Positions 1 through 9,334 are shown, counted from the stretch's first letter. The stretch: 44,877 nt of DNA from a bacterium UBP15_UBA6099 (GCA_002435745.1 DIWT01000037.1:19166-64042), one strand, 5' to 3'. Notes: generated from the letters alone by a model not told the origin. Numbers and translations: made by a program.

Positions 1-232
1 CCCTTAAACCCTTTCAAAACTTTTCGCGCTAGCGCCGATGGGAAGGCTTCGCTCTTCCCATCGGCGCGTATCATGCGAAAAGATATTGAGAAAGGGGTTT
101 CATGAGAATCTTCTTCTTTAATGATTTTACATGGGGCGTCGGGAGGGAATCGCGGCAGCGATTCACTCCCGACGACCAGTGAAAAGTTTTGAAGAGATTC
201 CAAAGAGAAACTTTTTCAAAAGTTTCTCTTTG
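1..232 (-). repeat. Hairpin-rich repeat element, copy A (cut by window start)
   Basis: This is the third recognisable copy of the 263-bp element seen at 15137-15399 and 43560-43822, here in reverse orientation and truncated at base 1. Its left hairpin is at 201-232 (arms CAAAGAGAAACTTTT and its complement). The GTCGTCGGGAG/CTCCCGACG hairpin lies at about 137-177 and is followed by the conserved ATGTAAAATCATT linker on the minus strand. The third hairpin position holds a different but perfectly paired stem (GCGCCGATGGGAAG with its complement, about 31-66). That argues for conserved folding rather than conserved sequence. The remaining bases, 233-329, hold only a short inverted repeat (AGGGGCA/TGCCCCT at 311-329) just beyond the stop of the next gene. 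Confidence 0.8.
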
Positions 233-329
233 GCCGCCGGAGGCGCTTTTAAGACGTGTCGATTTCAAGAGAATGCCTCTCTTCCGTTGGTAACCGGGAA
301 AGCTTTTTGCAGGGGCAATTCATGCCCCC

Positions 330-1574
330 TTATTCAATGGCGGACAGGTCGAGGTTGGAAAGGGTGAACTGATTGCCGGGGTCGGTTTTATATTCGCCGA
401 GCAGTGGAGAATAGGTTTTGACCTCGGCGGTTCCTGCGGACGGGTCGAGCTTCACGATGCGCATATAGCCAAGCCCGCCGAGGAGCAGGTCCTGATAGTT
501 GGCGAACATCATGTGGACGACGTTGCCGTGGTCGCCCGGCATGGACACTAGGCCGGATTCGCCTGCTGTGTAGTGGCCGTTGAACGCAAGCGAGACGTTC
601 GGATAGAGTCGCAGCAGGTTGTTCCAGATGTTTAGGCCGATCGATCTGAGTTCGCTTGAAGGAGAGACGAGCGCGTGAGTGACGAGTATGACGCGTCGGC
701 GCGGGTGCGCCTCGACGACTCCGCGCGCCCATGCCAGCGCCTCGTCGCGCGGGTCATATTCCAGCGAGAGCGCCAGCCAGTCCGCGCCTCCCGCGCTGAA
801 GTAGTAATATGCGTTGTCCAACTTCCCGGCCTCGAAGACGCCTCCGAAGTGGTCGGAAGCCTCATAGCGCGACACGGGGAAACGCGAATTGAACCGCGAA
901 GTGTCGCGCCCGGAGGCAATGTCGTGATTGCCGACACACATAGCATACGGGACGACCCCGTCGAGAATTCCCATCGCCGCCTCGGCATTCGTCCATTCGG
1001 CCTCCGAGTTGTTGTGCGTCAGGTCTCCCTCGTGGAAAACGAACTTGATGTTTTCAGCGGCGGCGTTGTCCGCGATCCACTGCGTCTGTCCTGAAAAAAT
1101 TGCGGGATAGTCCAATGAATAGTATTGAGTGTCCGGCAGCGCGGCCAGCGCGAACGGATTATACGCGCACGCGGCGTGCTGGCGGGCGGGCGCCGAGGGA
1201 TTTCCCGCCGCGTCGAGCGCGAACGCCGTATAGTAGTATGAAGCGCCGTTGCGGAGGCCGGAGTCTGACCACGCCTGAGAGGGGCCGGAGTAGACCACTG
1301 CGTCTTCAGGCGAAGAAGGAGCCGCCGGGTTGCGGGAGAAACCGTTGACCGCCCGCCGCACGACCACCCGGTCGAAATCGGCGTCTGCGGGGTTGGACCA
1401 TGTCAGGGAGATAACACAGTCGTCAGCGTTCGCGACGAAGCCGGCCACAGGGCTTGGGGGGACAGAGTCAACCGCGACGGATGATTTTGAAGACCCGCCG
1501 CCGCAACCGGATATCAGCGCGGCGCACACCAGAACCGCCGCCGCAAGCGCCGGAAACCTGTTGCCTGCGGTCAT
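330..1574 (-). CDS. Lipoprotein with FN3-like domain and calcineurin-like metallophosphoesterase domain
   Basis: Predicted surface or periplasmic lipoprotein of 414 aa. The signal peptide ends in a lipobox (LISGC, Cys24) followed by a GGGSS linker. Residues about 40-130 look like one fibronectin type III domain. The rest is a metallophosphoesterase with the expected order of motifs: LPDTQ (first metal Asp), GDLTHN, GNHD, a VTHA histidine and a NGH-type histidine near the C-terminus. Such enzymes hydrolyse phosphomonoesters or diesters with a two-metal centre; the substrate here is unknown. The start is supported by a GGGGGGAA ribosome site. It lies 43 bp downstream of a second secreted phosphoesterase on the same strand, so the two are probably co-transcribed. 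Confidence 0.85.
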   Translation of the reverse strand: MTAGNRFPALAAAVLVCAALISGCGGGSSKSSVAVDSVPPSPVAGFVANADDCVISLTWSNPADADFDRVVVRRAVNGFSRNPAAPSSPEDAVVYSGPSQAWSDSGLRNGASYYYTAFALDAAGNPSAPARQHAACAYNPFALAALPDTQYYSLDYPAIFSGQTQWIADNAAAENIKFVFHEGDLTHNNSEAEWTNAEAAMGILDGVVPYAMCVGNHDIASGRDTSRFNSRFPVSRYEASDHFGGVFEAGKLDNAYYYFSAGGADWLALSLEYDPRDEALAWARGVVEAHPRRRVILVTHALVSPSSELRSIGLNIWNNLLRLYPNVSLAFNGHYTAGESGLVSMPGDHGNVVHMMFANYQDLLLGGLGYMRIVKLDPSAGTAEVKTYSPLLGEYKTDPGNQFTLSNLDLSAIE

Positions 1575-1617
1575 AGCGCTTCCCCCCGCATTCGCCCTCG
1601 CCCGCTGCGGCCCGGCG

Positions 1618-2829
1618 TCAGTCGATGGGCGTCAGTTCCGCTCCGTTCGGCGCGAACGTCACGATGTCCCAGCCGGTCACTTTCCCGTCTTTGACATAAA
1701 CCTTGCGGTATCCCCATTTTTTATCGCCGCCGCTGCCGGCCGTCAGCGTCATTATCTGCTTCATATTTCCGTACTGTTTTTCTTCGTTCCAGTGCATGTG
1801 GCCGACGAACACGTGGCTGACGCCGAACTCGTTCATCAGGGCGACGAACCGCTCTTTGTCCGGGCCTGAAATCTTCTGCCTGTCCTTGAGACCGATCATC
1901 CTGCCGCCCGCAAACGTGTCCAGCGGCACGTGCATGAACGCCACGATGTCGGACGCGCGCCCTTTCGCGCTCTTCAGGTCTGCCACCAGCCATTTCCACT
2001 GTTCCGGCATTATTCTCGCAAGCCCCTGCGTCCCGAAAAACGCGTTGTCTATGTTCCACCAGTCCCTGAAATTCGCTTCCCACTCAAAATTGTTTATCCC
2101 GACCACGCGCAGAGAGCCGTAGTCGAAAGCCATGTTTTTAACGTCGAACGTCGCGTTCCAGTAGTCGAGGCCGTCGATGCTCGGCGTGAAATTGTTGTCC
2201 ACATACATCTCGTGGTTGCCGGGAACCAAGAACACCGGCTCCGTCATGCGGGAGGCGAGTTGCTCATAGGCAAAAGGATAGTCCGCGTCGTACGTGGCCG
2301 GCCTCAGGCCGAGGTCGCCGCTGAACACTATGAATTCCGGTTTCGAGTCGCACATGCTCCTGATGATTTTCGCCCGCGCCTCGTTCTGTTCGGGGTCGCC
2401 CGTGTTGAAGTGCATGTCCGTGAAATGAATGAAATGGAAATCCTTTTTGAACTCGTCGAAGAGCTTGACCGCGTGAGGCTGGGAGTCAGACGAGCCGTCC
2501 GTGAAAAAAACCGATAGGTCGTACAATCCTGCCGCCGCGCCCTGCGGGACGGACGCAGAGAACGCCGCCCTGCCGTTTTCTTCTCCCTCGCCCGCAAGCG
2601 ACAGCGGAACCTTCGCCGTCGCGTCCGCCGTCGCCGACAGTTCCGCCCGCGCCACCTGCTTGCCGCCCGCCACGACCAGCTTGAACTCGCCGCCACGCAA
2701 AACCAGCGCGGGAGAATTCAGAAGCGGGCTTCTGATATCTTTGACCCGCGCCGCCGGCTCCGCCGAAACCGACGCCGCCGCCATCGCAACGCACACCGCC
2801 GCTAACATTGCCGCAACCCTCTTAACCAT
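1618..2829 (-). CDS. Secreted calcineurin-like metallophosphoesterase
   Basis: 403 aa with a classical signal peptide (residues 1-24, cleavage near ASVSA-EP). Residues about 30-125 form a beta-rich N-terminal domain. The phosphoesterase domain follows with HFTDMHFN (metal Asp and His), FSGDLGL, PGNHEMY, AFMHVPLD and FVGHMHWN, so all five metallophosphoesterase blocks are present. The open frame extends upstream, but I chose the ATG at 2829 because GGAGGAG sits just before it and the signal peptide begins there. It is the upstream partner of the phosphoesterase lipoprotein at 330-1574, and together they suggest extracytoplasmic phosphate-ester scavenging or envelope turnover. The substrate is not predictable. 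Confidence 0.85.
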   Translation of the reverse strand: MVKRVAAMLAAVCVAMAAASVSAEPAARVKDIRSPLLNSPALVLRGGEFKLVVAGGKQVARAELSATADATAKVPLSLAGEGEENGRAAFSASVPQGAAAGLYDLSVFFTDGSSDSQPHAVKLFDEFKKDFHFIHFTDMHFNTGDPEQNEARAKIIRSMCDSKPEFIVFSGDLGLRPATYDADYPFAYEQLASRMTEPVFLVPGNHEMYVDNNFTPSIDGLDYWNATFDVKNMAFDYGSLRVVGINNFEWEANFRDWWNIDNAFFGTQGLARIMPEQWKWLVADLKSAKGRASDIVAFMHVPLDTFAGGRMIGLKDRQKISGPDKERFVALMNEFGVSHVFVGHMHWNEEKQYGNMKQIMTLTAGSGGDKKWGYRKVYVKDGKVTGWDIVTFAPNGAELTPID

Positions 2830-2996
2830 AACGCGCTCCTCCGGATGATGACAAAGTCTGCGGCATCCCGCCGCCACACTATTCTTATACAACCACATCA
2901 AAGATTCAACCTGAACTCGCCGACCGCCATGTTGTATTGAATATGAGACGCGTCCCGGTGAAATTAACGGGCAAGCGCAGATCATATCGTTGCGGG

Positions 2997-3854
2997 TTAT
3001 CCGGCGTTGTGGAAACGCATGGTGGAGAGGATGTCTTGGACGTCGAGCCAGCCTTCTTCGACATCTTCTTCGCTCATGACAAACTCGATGATGTACATCC
3101 TGTGGCCTTCAAAAGTCATGAACGTGAAATCGCGTTTCGGCTCCTGACGTCCGCGCATCTCGTTGCCTTCGACCCAGATGGCGTCTCTGCCATTGACCAG
3201 ATAGGTGGATAGCTGGAGCATCCTGTATTCGGCTCCTTCGTCGCTCTTTATGTCTTTCATCATCTGGTCGATGCCGGGCTCGATCCATTCGAGGGTGTTT
3301 CGGGAGAAGTGTTTGGGGATGCCGGTGTCGGCGGACGTGTAAAAGACTTTCATAACGATCTTCGGCTGTCTGCCGCCTTCGAGGAAATAGAATCCGAGAG
3401 CGTTGATGTAGCCGGTGCGGTACTGGGCTTCAGGGGCTTCATGCCAGCCGGGGGGAAAGTCGAGGCTGAACGCGCGGGTGGGACTGGAATATGAGCCGCT
3501 GACGGGGCTGCCGTGAATGCCGGACGAGGCAAACCGTGCGGAAAAGTATCCGGCGGCGATAATCGCAGCAAGGATGGCGAGCATAACCGGGGTGACGGAC
3601 CAGTTCGCGAACGAGTCCCCGAACGAGACGCGCCGGTTGTCGAACCTGAATCCGAGGTCGTCTTTGGGTTTTTTGTAGACGCCGGGCGGAGGGAGAGCGG
3701 AGGCGGTGTGGGCCGGCGGCAGCGCGATGTTCGGTGGCACAGGGCACGTCGGGGGCGTCCGCGCGGGCGTTTTTGCCGCGCCGGTTCCGGCCCCGCACGC
3801 GACGCAGAACTTTGCCTGCGGCGACAGCGTGTTTCCGCATTTCGAACAGAACAT
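2997..3854 (-). CDS. Zinc-ribbon membrane protein of unknown function
   Basis: 285 aa. The N-terminus is a double-CxxC zinc ribbon (Cys3, Cys6, Cys17, Cys20), followed by an Ala/Pro-rich linker (about 22-65). One transmembrane segment lies at about 88-110. The C-terminal domain begins with a phrase like YSSPTRAFSLDFPPGWHE, which resembles PsbP/DUF1795-type lipoprotein domains, though I cannot confirm the family. A cytoplasmic zinc ribbon with an exported beta-rich domain is a common architecture in uncultured bacteria and has no assigned role. It precedes the phosphoesterase pair on the same strand with a 167-bp gap and is divergent from ilvD. Confidence 0.7.
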   Translation of the reverse strand: MFCSKCGNTLSPQAKFCVACGAGTGAAKTPARTPPTCPVPPNIALPPAHTASALPPPGVYKKPKDDLGFRFDNRRVSFGDSFANWSVTPVMLAILAAIIAAGYFSARFASSGIHGSPVSGSYSSPTRAFSLDFPPGWHEAPEAQYRTGYINALGFYFLEGGRQPKIVMKVFYTSADTGIPKHFSRNTLEWIEPGIDQMMKDIKSDEGAEYRMLQLSTYLVNGRDAIWVEGNEMRGRQEPKRDFTFMTFEGHRMYIIEFVMSEEDVEEGWLDVQDILSTMRFHNAG

Positions 3855-3898
3855 GGTTTTCCGGTTCCCTCGGTCCGTTGCGTCGATTCTCGTTCTTG

Positions 3899-3925
3899 AT
3901 TATACATGGAAACCGATGACGGCAA
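3899..3925 (-). promoter_or_regulatory. Possible promoter for the zinc-ribbon gene
   Basis: On the minus strand a TATAAT hexamer lies at 3904-3899, about 45 bp upstream of the ATG. A weak TTGCCG lies at 3925-3920, giving a short 15-bp spacer. The -10 match is exact but the -35 is poor, so this is a tentative call in the divergent region 3855-4106. Confidence 0.3.
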
Positions 3926-4106
3926 AAGACACGCCGAACGAAGGTTTGCGGCGCTCGGAAATTCTCGCATGGGCGGGTCTCCCTAATGGCGGGCGCGGCG
4001 GCGTATTTTTTCGTTGCGCGGATATCGCGGGCGGCGGTTACAGGTTAAAATTCAACGGGCGGGCTTAACCGGCCCGAAATTCTACGAAAGCGGCATTGCC
4101 TCCGAT

Positions 4107-5840
4107 ATGAAAAAAAAGGATTCGCTGAAAAGTCCCGAAGCCGCCGACACGACATACAGGGAAGGCCTGATGCGCGGGGCCGGGTTCGGCGCGCGGGAGT
4201 TGAGCCGCCCGGCGGTGGCGATAGCGAACTCTTGGACGGAGGCGAATCCGGGACACTCGCATTTGCGCGAGCTTGCCGAGCATGTGAAGGCGGGCGTGTG
4301 GGCGGCGGGGGGAACTCCGGTGGAGTTCAACACCATCGCTCCCTGCGACGGCATCGCTCAGGGCGAAGGGATGCGCTCCGTGTTGCCGGCCCGCGACATC
4401 ATAGCGGCGAGCGCGGAACTGATGTGCCGCGCGCACAGGTTCGACGCGCTTGTGGCTGTGGCCTCGTGCGACAAGATAATACCGGGGATGCTGCTGGCGG
4501 CTGCGCGGCTGAACCTGCCGACGGTTTTCCTGACCGGGGGCACGATGTATCCGGCGCGGGTGAGGGGCGAAACGCTTGTGGCCTGCGACATCAAGGAGGC
4601 CATCGGGAGGGCGAAGGCCGGGGCGATTTCGGCGGCTTATTTCGAAGAGATACGGGACAACGTGTGCCACGGGGCGGGAGCCTGCTCGATGATGGGGACG
4701 GCCAACACGATGGCGTGCCTCGTGGAGGCGATGGGGTTGTCGCTGCCGGGAGCGGCGGCGGGGCCTGCGCTCTCCGCGCACCGGACGAGGCTGGCGAAGG
4801 CGACCGGGACGACCGTAATGCGGGCGGTCTCGGCGGGGCTGAGGTTCAGAGACGTGGCGGGAGCGGCGGCGTTGTCGAACGCGATGAGAGTTCTGGCGGC
4901 GCTGGGCGGCTCGACTAACGCGGTCCTTCACCTTCTGGCGCTAGCGGACGAACTGGGGATTCCTCTGGAACTGTCCGACTTTGACAAGGTCAGCCGGAAC
5001 ACTCCGCTGCTGGCGAGGTGCAAGCCGGCGTCGGCGGTCAATCTGCTGGATTTTCACGAAGCTGGCGGCGTCGGGGCGCTGATGAAGGAATTGTCGCGGG
5101 CGGGGATGATTGAAGGCGGAGCGCGGGATGTCGGGGCAAAAACGATGGCCGCGCGGCTGCGCGCGGCTCCCTGCCCTGACGGCGCGGTAATCAGAAGCGC
5201 GGACGACCCGCTCGCGTCCGAAGGCGGCATAGCCGCCCTGTACGGCTCGCTGGCCCCTCTCGGCGCGGTGGTCAAGCAGAGCGCCGTGCATCCGGCCATG
5301 CTCCGGCACAGCGGCCCGGCGGTCTGCTTCGATTCTGAGGAGGACGTCCGCGATAGATTGCTGTCCGGCAAAGTGAAGCGCGGCGACGCGCTGGTGATAC
5401 GATACGAAGGGCCGAGGGGCGGGCCGGGGATGCGGGAGATGTCCATCCCGGCGGCGATACTAGTCGGCATGGGGCTGGGAGACAGCGTTGCGATGGTCAC
5501 GGACGGCAGGTACAGCGGGGCGACGCGTGGGCCGTGCATAGGACACGTGGCTCCCGAAGCGGCCGCCGGCGGGCCTATCGCGGCGGTCAGGGACGGCGAT
5601 ATAATAGACATCGACATACCGGCGAGACGGCTCGACCTGAGGGTTGCCCCGGCGCTCATAAAGAAACGGCTGGCGGAATCGATACCGCCGCCGCGCCCGC
5701 AGGCGACCGGTTGGCTGGCGGTGTACCGAGAACTTGCCTGCGGGGCCGAAAGAGGGGCGGCCTTGCTTCCGCCGTCCGCCTCCCGCGCGATTTCATCCGC
5801 GCCTGATTCCAATCCCCGGAAACGGAGACCGAAAAAATGA
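4107..5840 (+). CDS. ilvD: IlvD/Edd family dehydratase, probably dihydroxy-acid dehydratase
   Basis: 577 aa from the ATG at 4107; the frame is open further upstream, and the start is not backed by a strong ribosome site. Family signatures are clear: AIANSWTEANPGHSHL, the iron-sulfur cysteines in APCDG, SCDKIIPG and GACSMMGTANTM, then GPRGGPGMREM and VTDGRYSGATRGPCIGH near the C-terminus. Dihydroxy-acid dehydratase removes water from 2,3-dihydroxy-isovalerate or -methylvalerate in valine, leucine and isoleucine synthesis. The same family includes sugar-acid dehydratases, and no other branched-chain amino acid genes are nearby, so a sugar-acid substrate is possible. Its stop overlaps the start of the next gene (ATGA), implying translational coupling to a hydrolase. 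Confidence 0.85.
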   Translation: MKKKDSLKSPEAADTTYREGLMRGAGFGARELSRPAVAIANSWTEANPGHSHLRELAEHVKAGVWAAGGTPVEFNTIAPCDGIAQGEGMRSVLPARDIIAASAELMCRAHRFDALVAVASCDKIIPGMLLAAARLNLPTVFLTGGTMYPARVRGETLVACDIKEAIGRAKAGAISAAYFEEIRDNVCHGAGACSMMGTANTMACLVEAMGLSLPGAAAGPALSAHRTRLAKATGTTVMRAVSAGLRFRDVAGAAALSNAMRVLAALGGSTNAVLHLLALADELGIPLELSDFDKVSRNTPLLARCKPASAVNLLDFHEAGGVGALMKELSRAGMIEGGARDVGAKTMAARLRAAPCPDGAVIRSADDPLASEGGIAALYGSLAPLGAVVKQSAVHPAMLRHSGPAVCFDSEEDVRDRLLSGKVKRGDALVIRYEGPRGGPGMREMSIPAAILVGMGLGDSVAMVTDGRYSGATRGPCIGHVAPEAAAGGPIAAVRDGDIIDIDIPARRLDLRVAPALIKKRLAESIPPPRPQATGWLAVYRELACGAERGAALLPPSASRAISSAPDSNPRKRRPKK

Positions 5841-6454
5841 AAGCCATATACTTCGGACGCGAAGACGCCAAGCTTCACGGAGTGATATCGATATCTGACG
5901 CGCCGGGCGCTCCGGGCGTCGTTATCTGCCACCCGCACCCCCAGTTCGGCGGCTCGATGGAAAACAATGTCGTGCTGGGCCTCGAAGCCGCTCTGTCGGA
6001 CGCGGATTACACCACGCTGAGATTCAACTTCAGAGGGGTCGGGCGCAGCGGCGGCTCGTACGGCGGCGGCGACGCTGAGGCCGACGACGTCAGCCGCGCG
6101 GTAGACCTGCTCGCCGCCGACTCCTCCGTCGGAGCCATTTATGTCGCCGGTTACTCGTTCGGCGCGATGGTCGCCCTTAAGGCCGCTCTCGGTGACGACC
6201 GCGTCTCCGCCCTAGTCGCCGTCGCTCCCCCGACTTCGCTCGGCTCTTTCGATTTCCTGTGCGGAAACACAAAACCCCTGCTGATGATAACAGGCGCGCA
6301 AGACGAATACTGCGACGCCTCGGCTATCAAACGATACGTCAGGCCCGGCCCGGACAAACTCGAAACAATCTCAGGCGCCGACCACTTTTTCATCGGCCAC
6401 GAGAACCGCGTCGGCGATATCGCCGTTCAGTTCCTTTCCGCCCTGCCCCGCTGA
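5837..6454 (+). CDS. Alpha/beta hydrolase (dienelactone-hydrolase-like, COG2945 type)
   Basis: 205 aa, a compact cytoplasmic alpha/beta hydrolase. The opening block VVICHPHPQFGGSMEN followed by LRFNFRGVGRSGG is characteristic of the COG2945 group. The nucleophile elbow is GYSFGA (Ser in GxSxG). The acid lies in ITGAQDEYCD, and the histidine in GADHFF. It overlaps ilvD by four bases (ATGA), so the two are almost certainly co-translated. The substrate is unknown. The coupling suggests it could process an ester or thioester linked to the dehydratase pathway, but that is inference. Confidence 0.8.
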   Translation: MKAIYFGREDAKLHGVISISDAPGAPGVVICHPHPQFGGSMENNVVLGLEAALSDADYTTLRFNFRGVGRSGGSYGGGDAEADDVSRAVDLLAADSSVGAIYVAGYSFGAMVALKAALGDDRVSALVAVAPPTSLGSFDFLCGNTKPLLMITGAQDEYCDASAIKRYVRPGPDKLETISGADHFFIGHENRVGDIAVQFLSALPR

Positions 6455-6653
6455 ACAAGCGGTTTGATGGAAAACCGAAACACAAATAAAGATTTTGACA
6501 ATGACATATTTTGAGTATTCGAGACCGTTTTAATAAGCACGGGACAGTCGGATAAAACCATTATTGAATTCAGAAATTACAGTTTCATTAAGCCTAAGCG
6601 CCCAAAAAACTGTTAAAATGGCCAAGAGAATCAGGCAAACCTCGGAGGTTTCA

Positions 6654-8762
6654 ATGAAACTTTATATAAAAATACTATTTGCGGCGGCGCTCGCGTTTGC
6701 GGCGGCGGCAGCGATGGCGGGGGAGGAGCCGGAGGGTTTAATGGAGAGGCGGCCATGGCTTGCGGACGCGTCTTCTCTGGGGCAGTCTTTCGATTACGAG
6801 GCCGGGATTCCGCCCAAGACCCGCCGGGGGGCGCTGGGCGTCGGCAACGGGCTGGCGTTCGCCCTCATAGGGCTGGATATGCCGCAGAACGCCACATCGA
6901 ATATGATAGGGCCGGACTACGAGACTGGCGAAAAGTGGTTCGGGCCGGTGTCTCACGCGCTGGAGGCGGAGGGCGTTCCGCTCGCGCCACGCTCAAGCCG
7001 CCTCTACCGCGTCAGGCAGACAAACATCGCGGTGGTCGAGGAGGACTTCGGCGGGCTTGTGATGCGGACGGTCGTGTTCGCGCCTCCGGGCATCCCGGCA
7101 ATAGTCAGGCTGGCGGAGATCGAAAACGTCGGCAACGAAACGACGCAGGGCGTCGCTCTGACTGTCCGCGCTAGCGCGGGGGGCGGCGATTCGCGCGCTG
7201 AAGGAGCCGCGTTGCGGTTCGTCTACGACGGCAGGGAAATGACGGTCTCGTTCGCGGACGGCGCGGGCGAGACGGCGGAAGGGGCGCTGCGGCGCGCTCT
7301 CGGAGACATCCCCCCCGGCGGCAGGGCCGGAGCGGCGGCGGTCGCGGCGTTCTCGCTGGAGGGCGCGCCTACTCCATCTGTCGCGGATGACCCCGAACTG
7401 CTTCTTGAGCAGGTTCGAGAGAAATGGGCCGCGTGGCTGGAGGGCGCTCTGTTGGTGAAATCGTCGGACGAGCGGCTGGCGGATTTCTTCGAGAACACTC
7501 TGGTAATGCTTAAAACGCAACAGTCCGCCGCCAACGGCGCCGTGGCGGTGATGTCGAGGTATTCCGGGGCGTGGTGCAGGGACGCCTACAGCCCGATAAG
7601 GTTTTTTCTGCTGGCGGGCAAGTTCGAGGAAGCGCGCGCCGCCGCCTCGTTCTACGACCGGGCTTCCCGGCTCGTCGGCTTCAGAAACCGGTATCCGGCA
7701 AACCTCGACCTGTCTGCGGCCCCTGACGAATTCGACTGGGATTCGATCCGGCCTCAACAGGGCGACGACCCGAACATATTGATTTTACACATATACAACG
7801 TGTGGCGCGCCGGAGCGGCGGACGACGATTACATTCGCGGCCACTACGGGTTCATGCGCCGCAACCTGACTTCTCAATTCAACGCGGAATGCCGCCTGCC
7901 CTTCCACGGAGACGAGACGTATCAGGTCTATGTCATGATGCAGACAAGCGCGCCGATGAGCGATTTTTACTCCGCAGACACGAATTTCTGGCATGTCGCG
8001 GCGTCGGAGGCTATGTCGGAGATGGCGACCGCGCTCGGTTACGACGATGACGCGCGAACGTTCGTCGACCGCGCCGCGCTCTGCCGCGCCCTCACGGACG
8101 CACACTACTGGAACGACGCCGAAGGATACTACGTCCCGTTCGTGAAAAAGGACTCGCTATCGCCCGCTGATTCTCCTTTCGGCGACATAAATTTCAATGC
8201 GCTGTGGATGGGATACGGCGCGCCGTCCGACGAGAAGTTGCGCCGCAACGCGCTCGCGGCGGCAAAAAAACTGATGAATAAAACAGGCGGCGTCAAGACA
8301 AGCTCCCGCGTGTCCACTTTCACCGGGATGCTGCCCGGCTACCTGCTTTACAACCTCAAAGCGCTTGGGCTGACGCCGCAGGCGGACCTCGCCTTCGACA
8401 GCCTCTTCAACGGCTCAATGAGCAAGACCGGAGAGTTCGCCGAGGCCTACGGAGCCAACAACAGGTGGATGGACTACACGACGCATCCGAACGTGCTCCG
8501 CCCGTGGGAGACGGCCATCAACGCGGAGGCCGTGTTGTATTATTTGACCGGGTTCAGATACGACCATCGCTCCAAGAGGGCGGCGCTGTCTCCGAGCCTG
8601 CCTCCGGGAGTCGGATTCGTAGCCGTCGAAAACCTCCGCGCCGGGCAAAACCGGTTGTCAGTTTACATAACCGCGAAAGACGACGGACAACTGGAAGTGG
8701 AGGCCCGCGCCTCCGGCGAGCCGGGGTTCGCAGTCGATATGGCGCCCTCGAACCAAGATTAA
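6654..8762 (+). CDS. Secreted six-hairpin (alpha/alpha) glycosidase-like protein
   Basis: 702 aa from the ATG at 6654, chosen for the GGAGG 8 bp upstream and the signal peptide that follows (residues about 1-22, ending AAAMA-GEE). Residues about 30-270 are beta-rich, like the N-terminal super-sandwich of many glycoside hydrolases. Residues about 280-640 are helix-rich, with blocks such as YSGAWCRDAYSPIRFFL, PNILILHIYNVWRAG and a late NNRWMDYTTHPNVLRPWE. That pattern fits a six-hairpin glycosidase fold, and acidic residues are available as catalytic acids. The GH family cannot be assigned by eye. It is flanked downstream by the transposase unit at 8814-9418. The gap before it (6455-6653) holds only weak promoter-like hexamers. 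Confidence 0.65.
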   Translation: MKLYIKILFAAALAFAAAAAMAGEEPEGLMERRPWLADASSLGQSFDYEAGIPPKTRRGALGVGNGLAFALIGLDMPQNATSNMIGPDYETGEKWFGPVSHALEAEGVPLAPRSSRLYRVRQTNIAVVEEDFGGLVMRTVVFAPPGIPAIVRLAEIENVGNETTQGVALTVRASAGGGDSRAEGAALRFVYDGREMTVSFADGAGETAEGALRRALGDIPPGGRAGAAAVAAFSLEGAPTPSVADDPELLLEQVREKWAAWLEGALLVKSSDERLADFFENTLVMLKTQQSAANGAVAVMSRYSGAWCRDAYSPIRFFLLAGKFEEARAAASFYDRASRLVGFRNRYPANLDLSAAPDEFDWDSIRPQQGDDPNILILHIYNVWRAGAADDDYIRGHYGFMRRNLTSQFNAECRLPFHGDETYQVYVMMQTSAPMSDFYSADTNFWHVAASEAMSEMATALGYDDDARTFVDRAALCRALTDAHYWNDAEGYYVPFVKKDSLSPADSPFGDINFNALWMGYGAPSDEKLRRNALAAAKKLMNKTGGVKTSSRVSTFTGMLPGYLLYNLKALGLTPQADLAFDSLFNGSMSKTGEFAEAYGANNRWMDYTTHPNVLRPWETAINAEAVLYYLTGFRYDHRSKRAALSPSLPPGVGFVAVENLRAGQNRLSVYITAKDDGQLEVEARASGEPGFAVDMAPSNQD

Positions 8763-8813
8763 GCCGTTCGCGCCGATTGGCCGCGTTATTTGCTGCTGCG
8801 CAACACAACAAGT

Positions 8814-8841
8814 GGCGGGAATCGGCGTTCCCGCCCTACAC
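8814..8841 (-). repeat. REP-like hairpin upstream of the transposase
   Basis: Read on the minus strand it is GTGTAG followed by a perfect 8-bp stem (GGCGGGAA/TTCCCGCC) around the hexaloop CGCCGA. The GTAG tetranucleotide faces the transposase gene. The partner at 9391-9418 has the same GTGTAG and the same loop but a different, still perfectly paired stem. Confidence 0.8.
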
Positions 8842-8854
8842 AGAGAAAACTGCT

Positions 8855-9334
8855 ATGGAGAAAAGAAAGAACAGGAAGCATTTAAAACGTTTGGATTGCA
8901 TTCATAGCGACATTTTGTCGCCCATATTCTTTGTGACAATTTGCTCAGATCGCAGAAAACATGTTTTGACGAATCCGGATATCGCGTCCATTTTGGTTGG
9001 CGCGTTAAAAGACAGTGGAATGATTCATGGATGGTTGGTCGGAAGATATGTTGTAATGCCGGATCATATTCATTTCTTCTGCGCTCAGAGAAACGACAAA
9101 AAGAACCTGCCGGCGTTTATAAGAGACTTTAAAAGATGGACAACGTCCGAGCTGAAGAGACAAGGAATAGACGAAAAGATATGGCAAAACGAATTCTTTG
9201 ATCATCTCTTAAGAAACGACGAGTCATATGAGGAAAAATGGATATATACAAAGATGAATCCTGTTCGCAAAGGGTTGTGCGACAATCCCGATGACTGGCC
9301 TTATCAGGGAGAGTGCGACAATCTTTCACCGTAA
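8855..9334 (+). CDS. REP-associated tyrosine transposase (RAYT, Y1/HUH family)
   Basis: 159 aa, a single-domain Y1 transposase/nuclease. The HUH motif is PDHIHF (His71, His73). The catalytic tyrosine is Tyr131 within WIYTKMNPVRKGL, the hallmark phrase of RAYT proteins. These enzymes cut single-stranded DNA beside REP hairpins at a GTAG-type tetranucleotide and are usually single-copy and domesticated. The gene has visibly lower GC than its neighbours, which suggests a separate origin. It lies in the convergent gap between the glycosidase-like gene and the FN3 lipoprotein gene and is bracketed by two inverted hairpins that look like its substrates. The ATG at 8855 is the natural start; its ribosome site is weak. 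Confidence 0.88.
   Translation: MEKRKNRKHLKRLDCIHSDILSPIFFVTICSDRRKHVLTNPDIASILVGALKDSGMIHGWLVGRYVVMPDHIHFFCAQRNDKKNLPAFIRDFKRWTTSELKRQGIDEKIWQNEFFDHLLRNDESYEEKWIYTKMNPVRKGLCDNPDDWPYQGECDNLSP

Noticed and set aside
311..329. Short hairpin after the phosphoesterase lipoprotein gene as a terminator
   Set aside because: On the minus strand the stem is followed by GCAAAAAG rather than a U-run.
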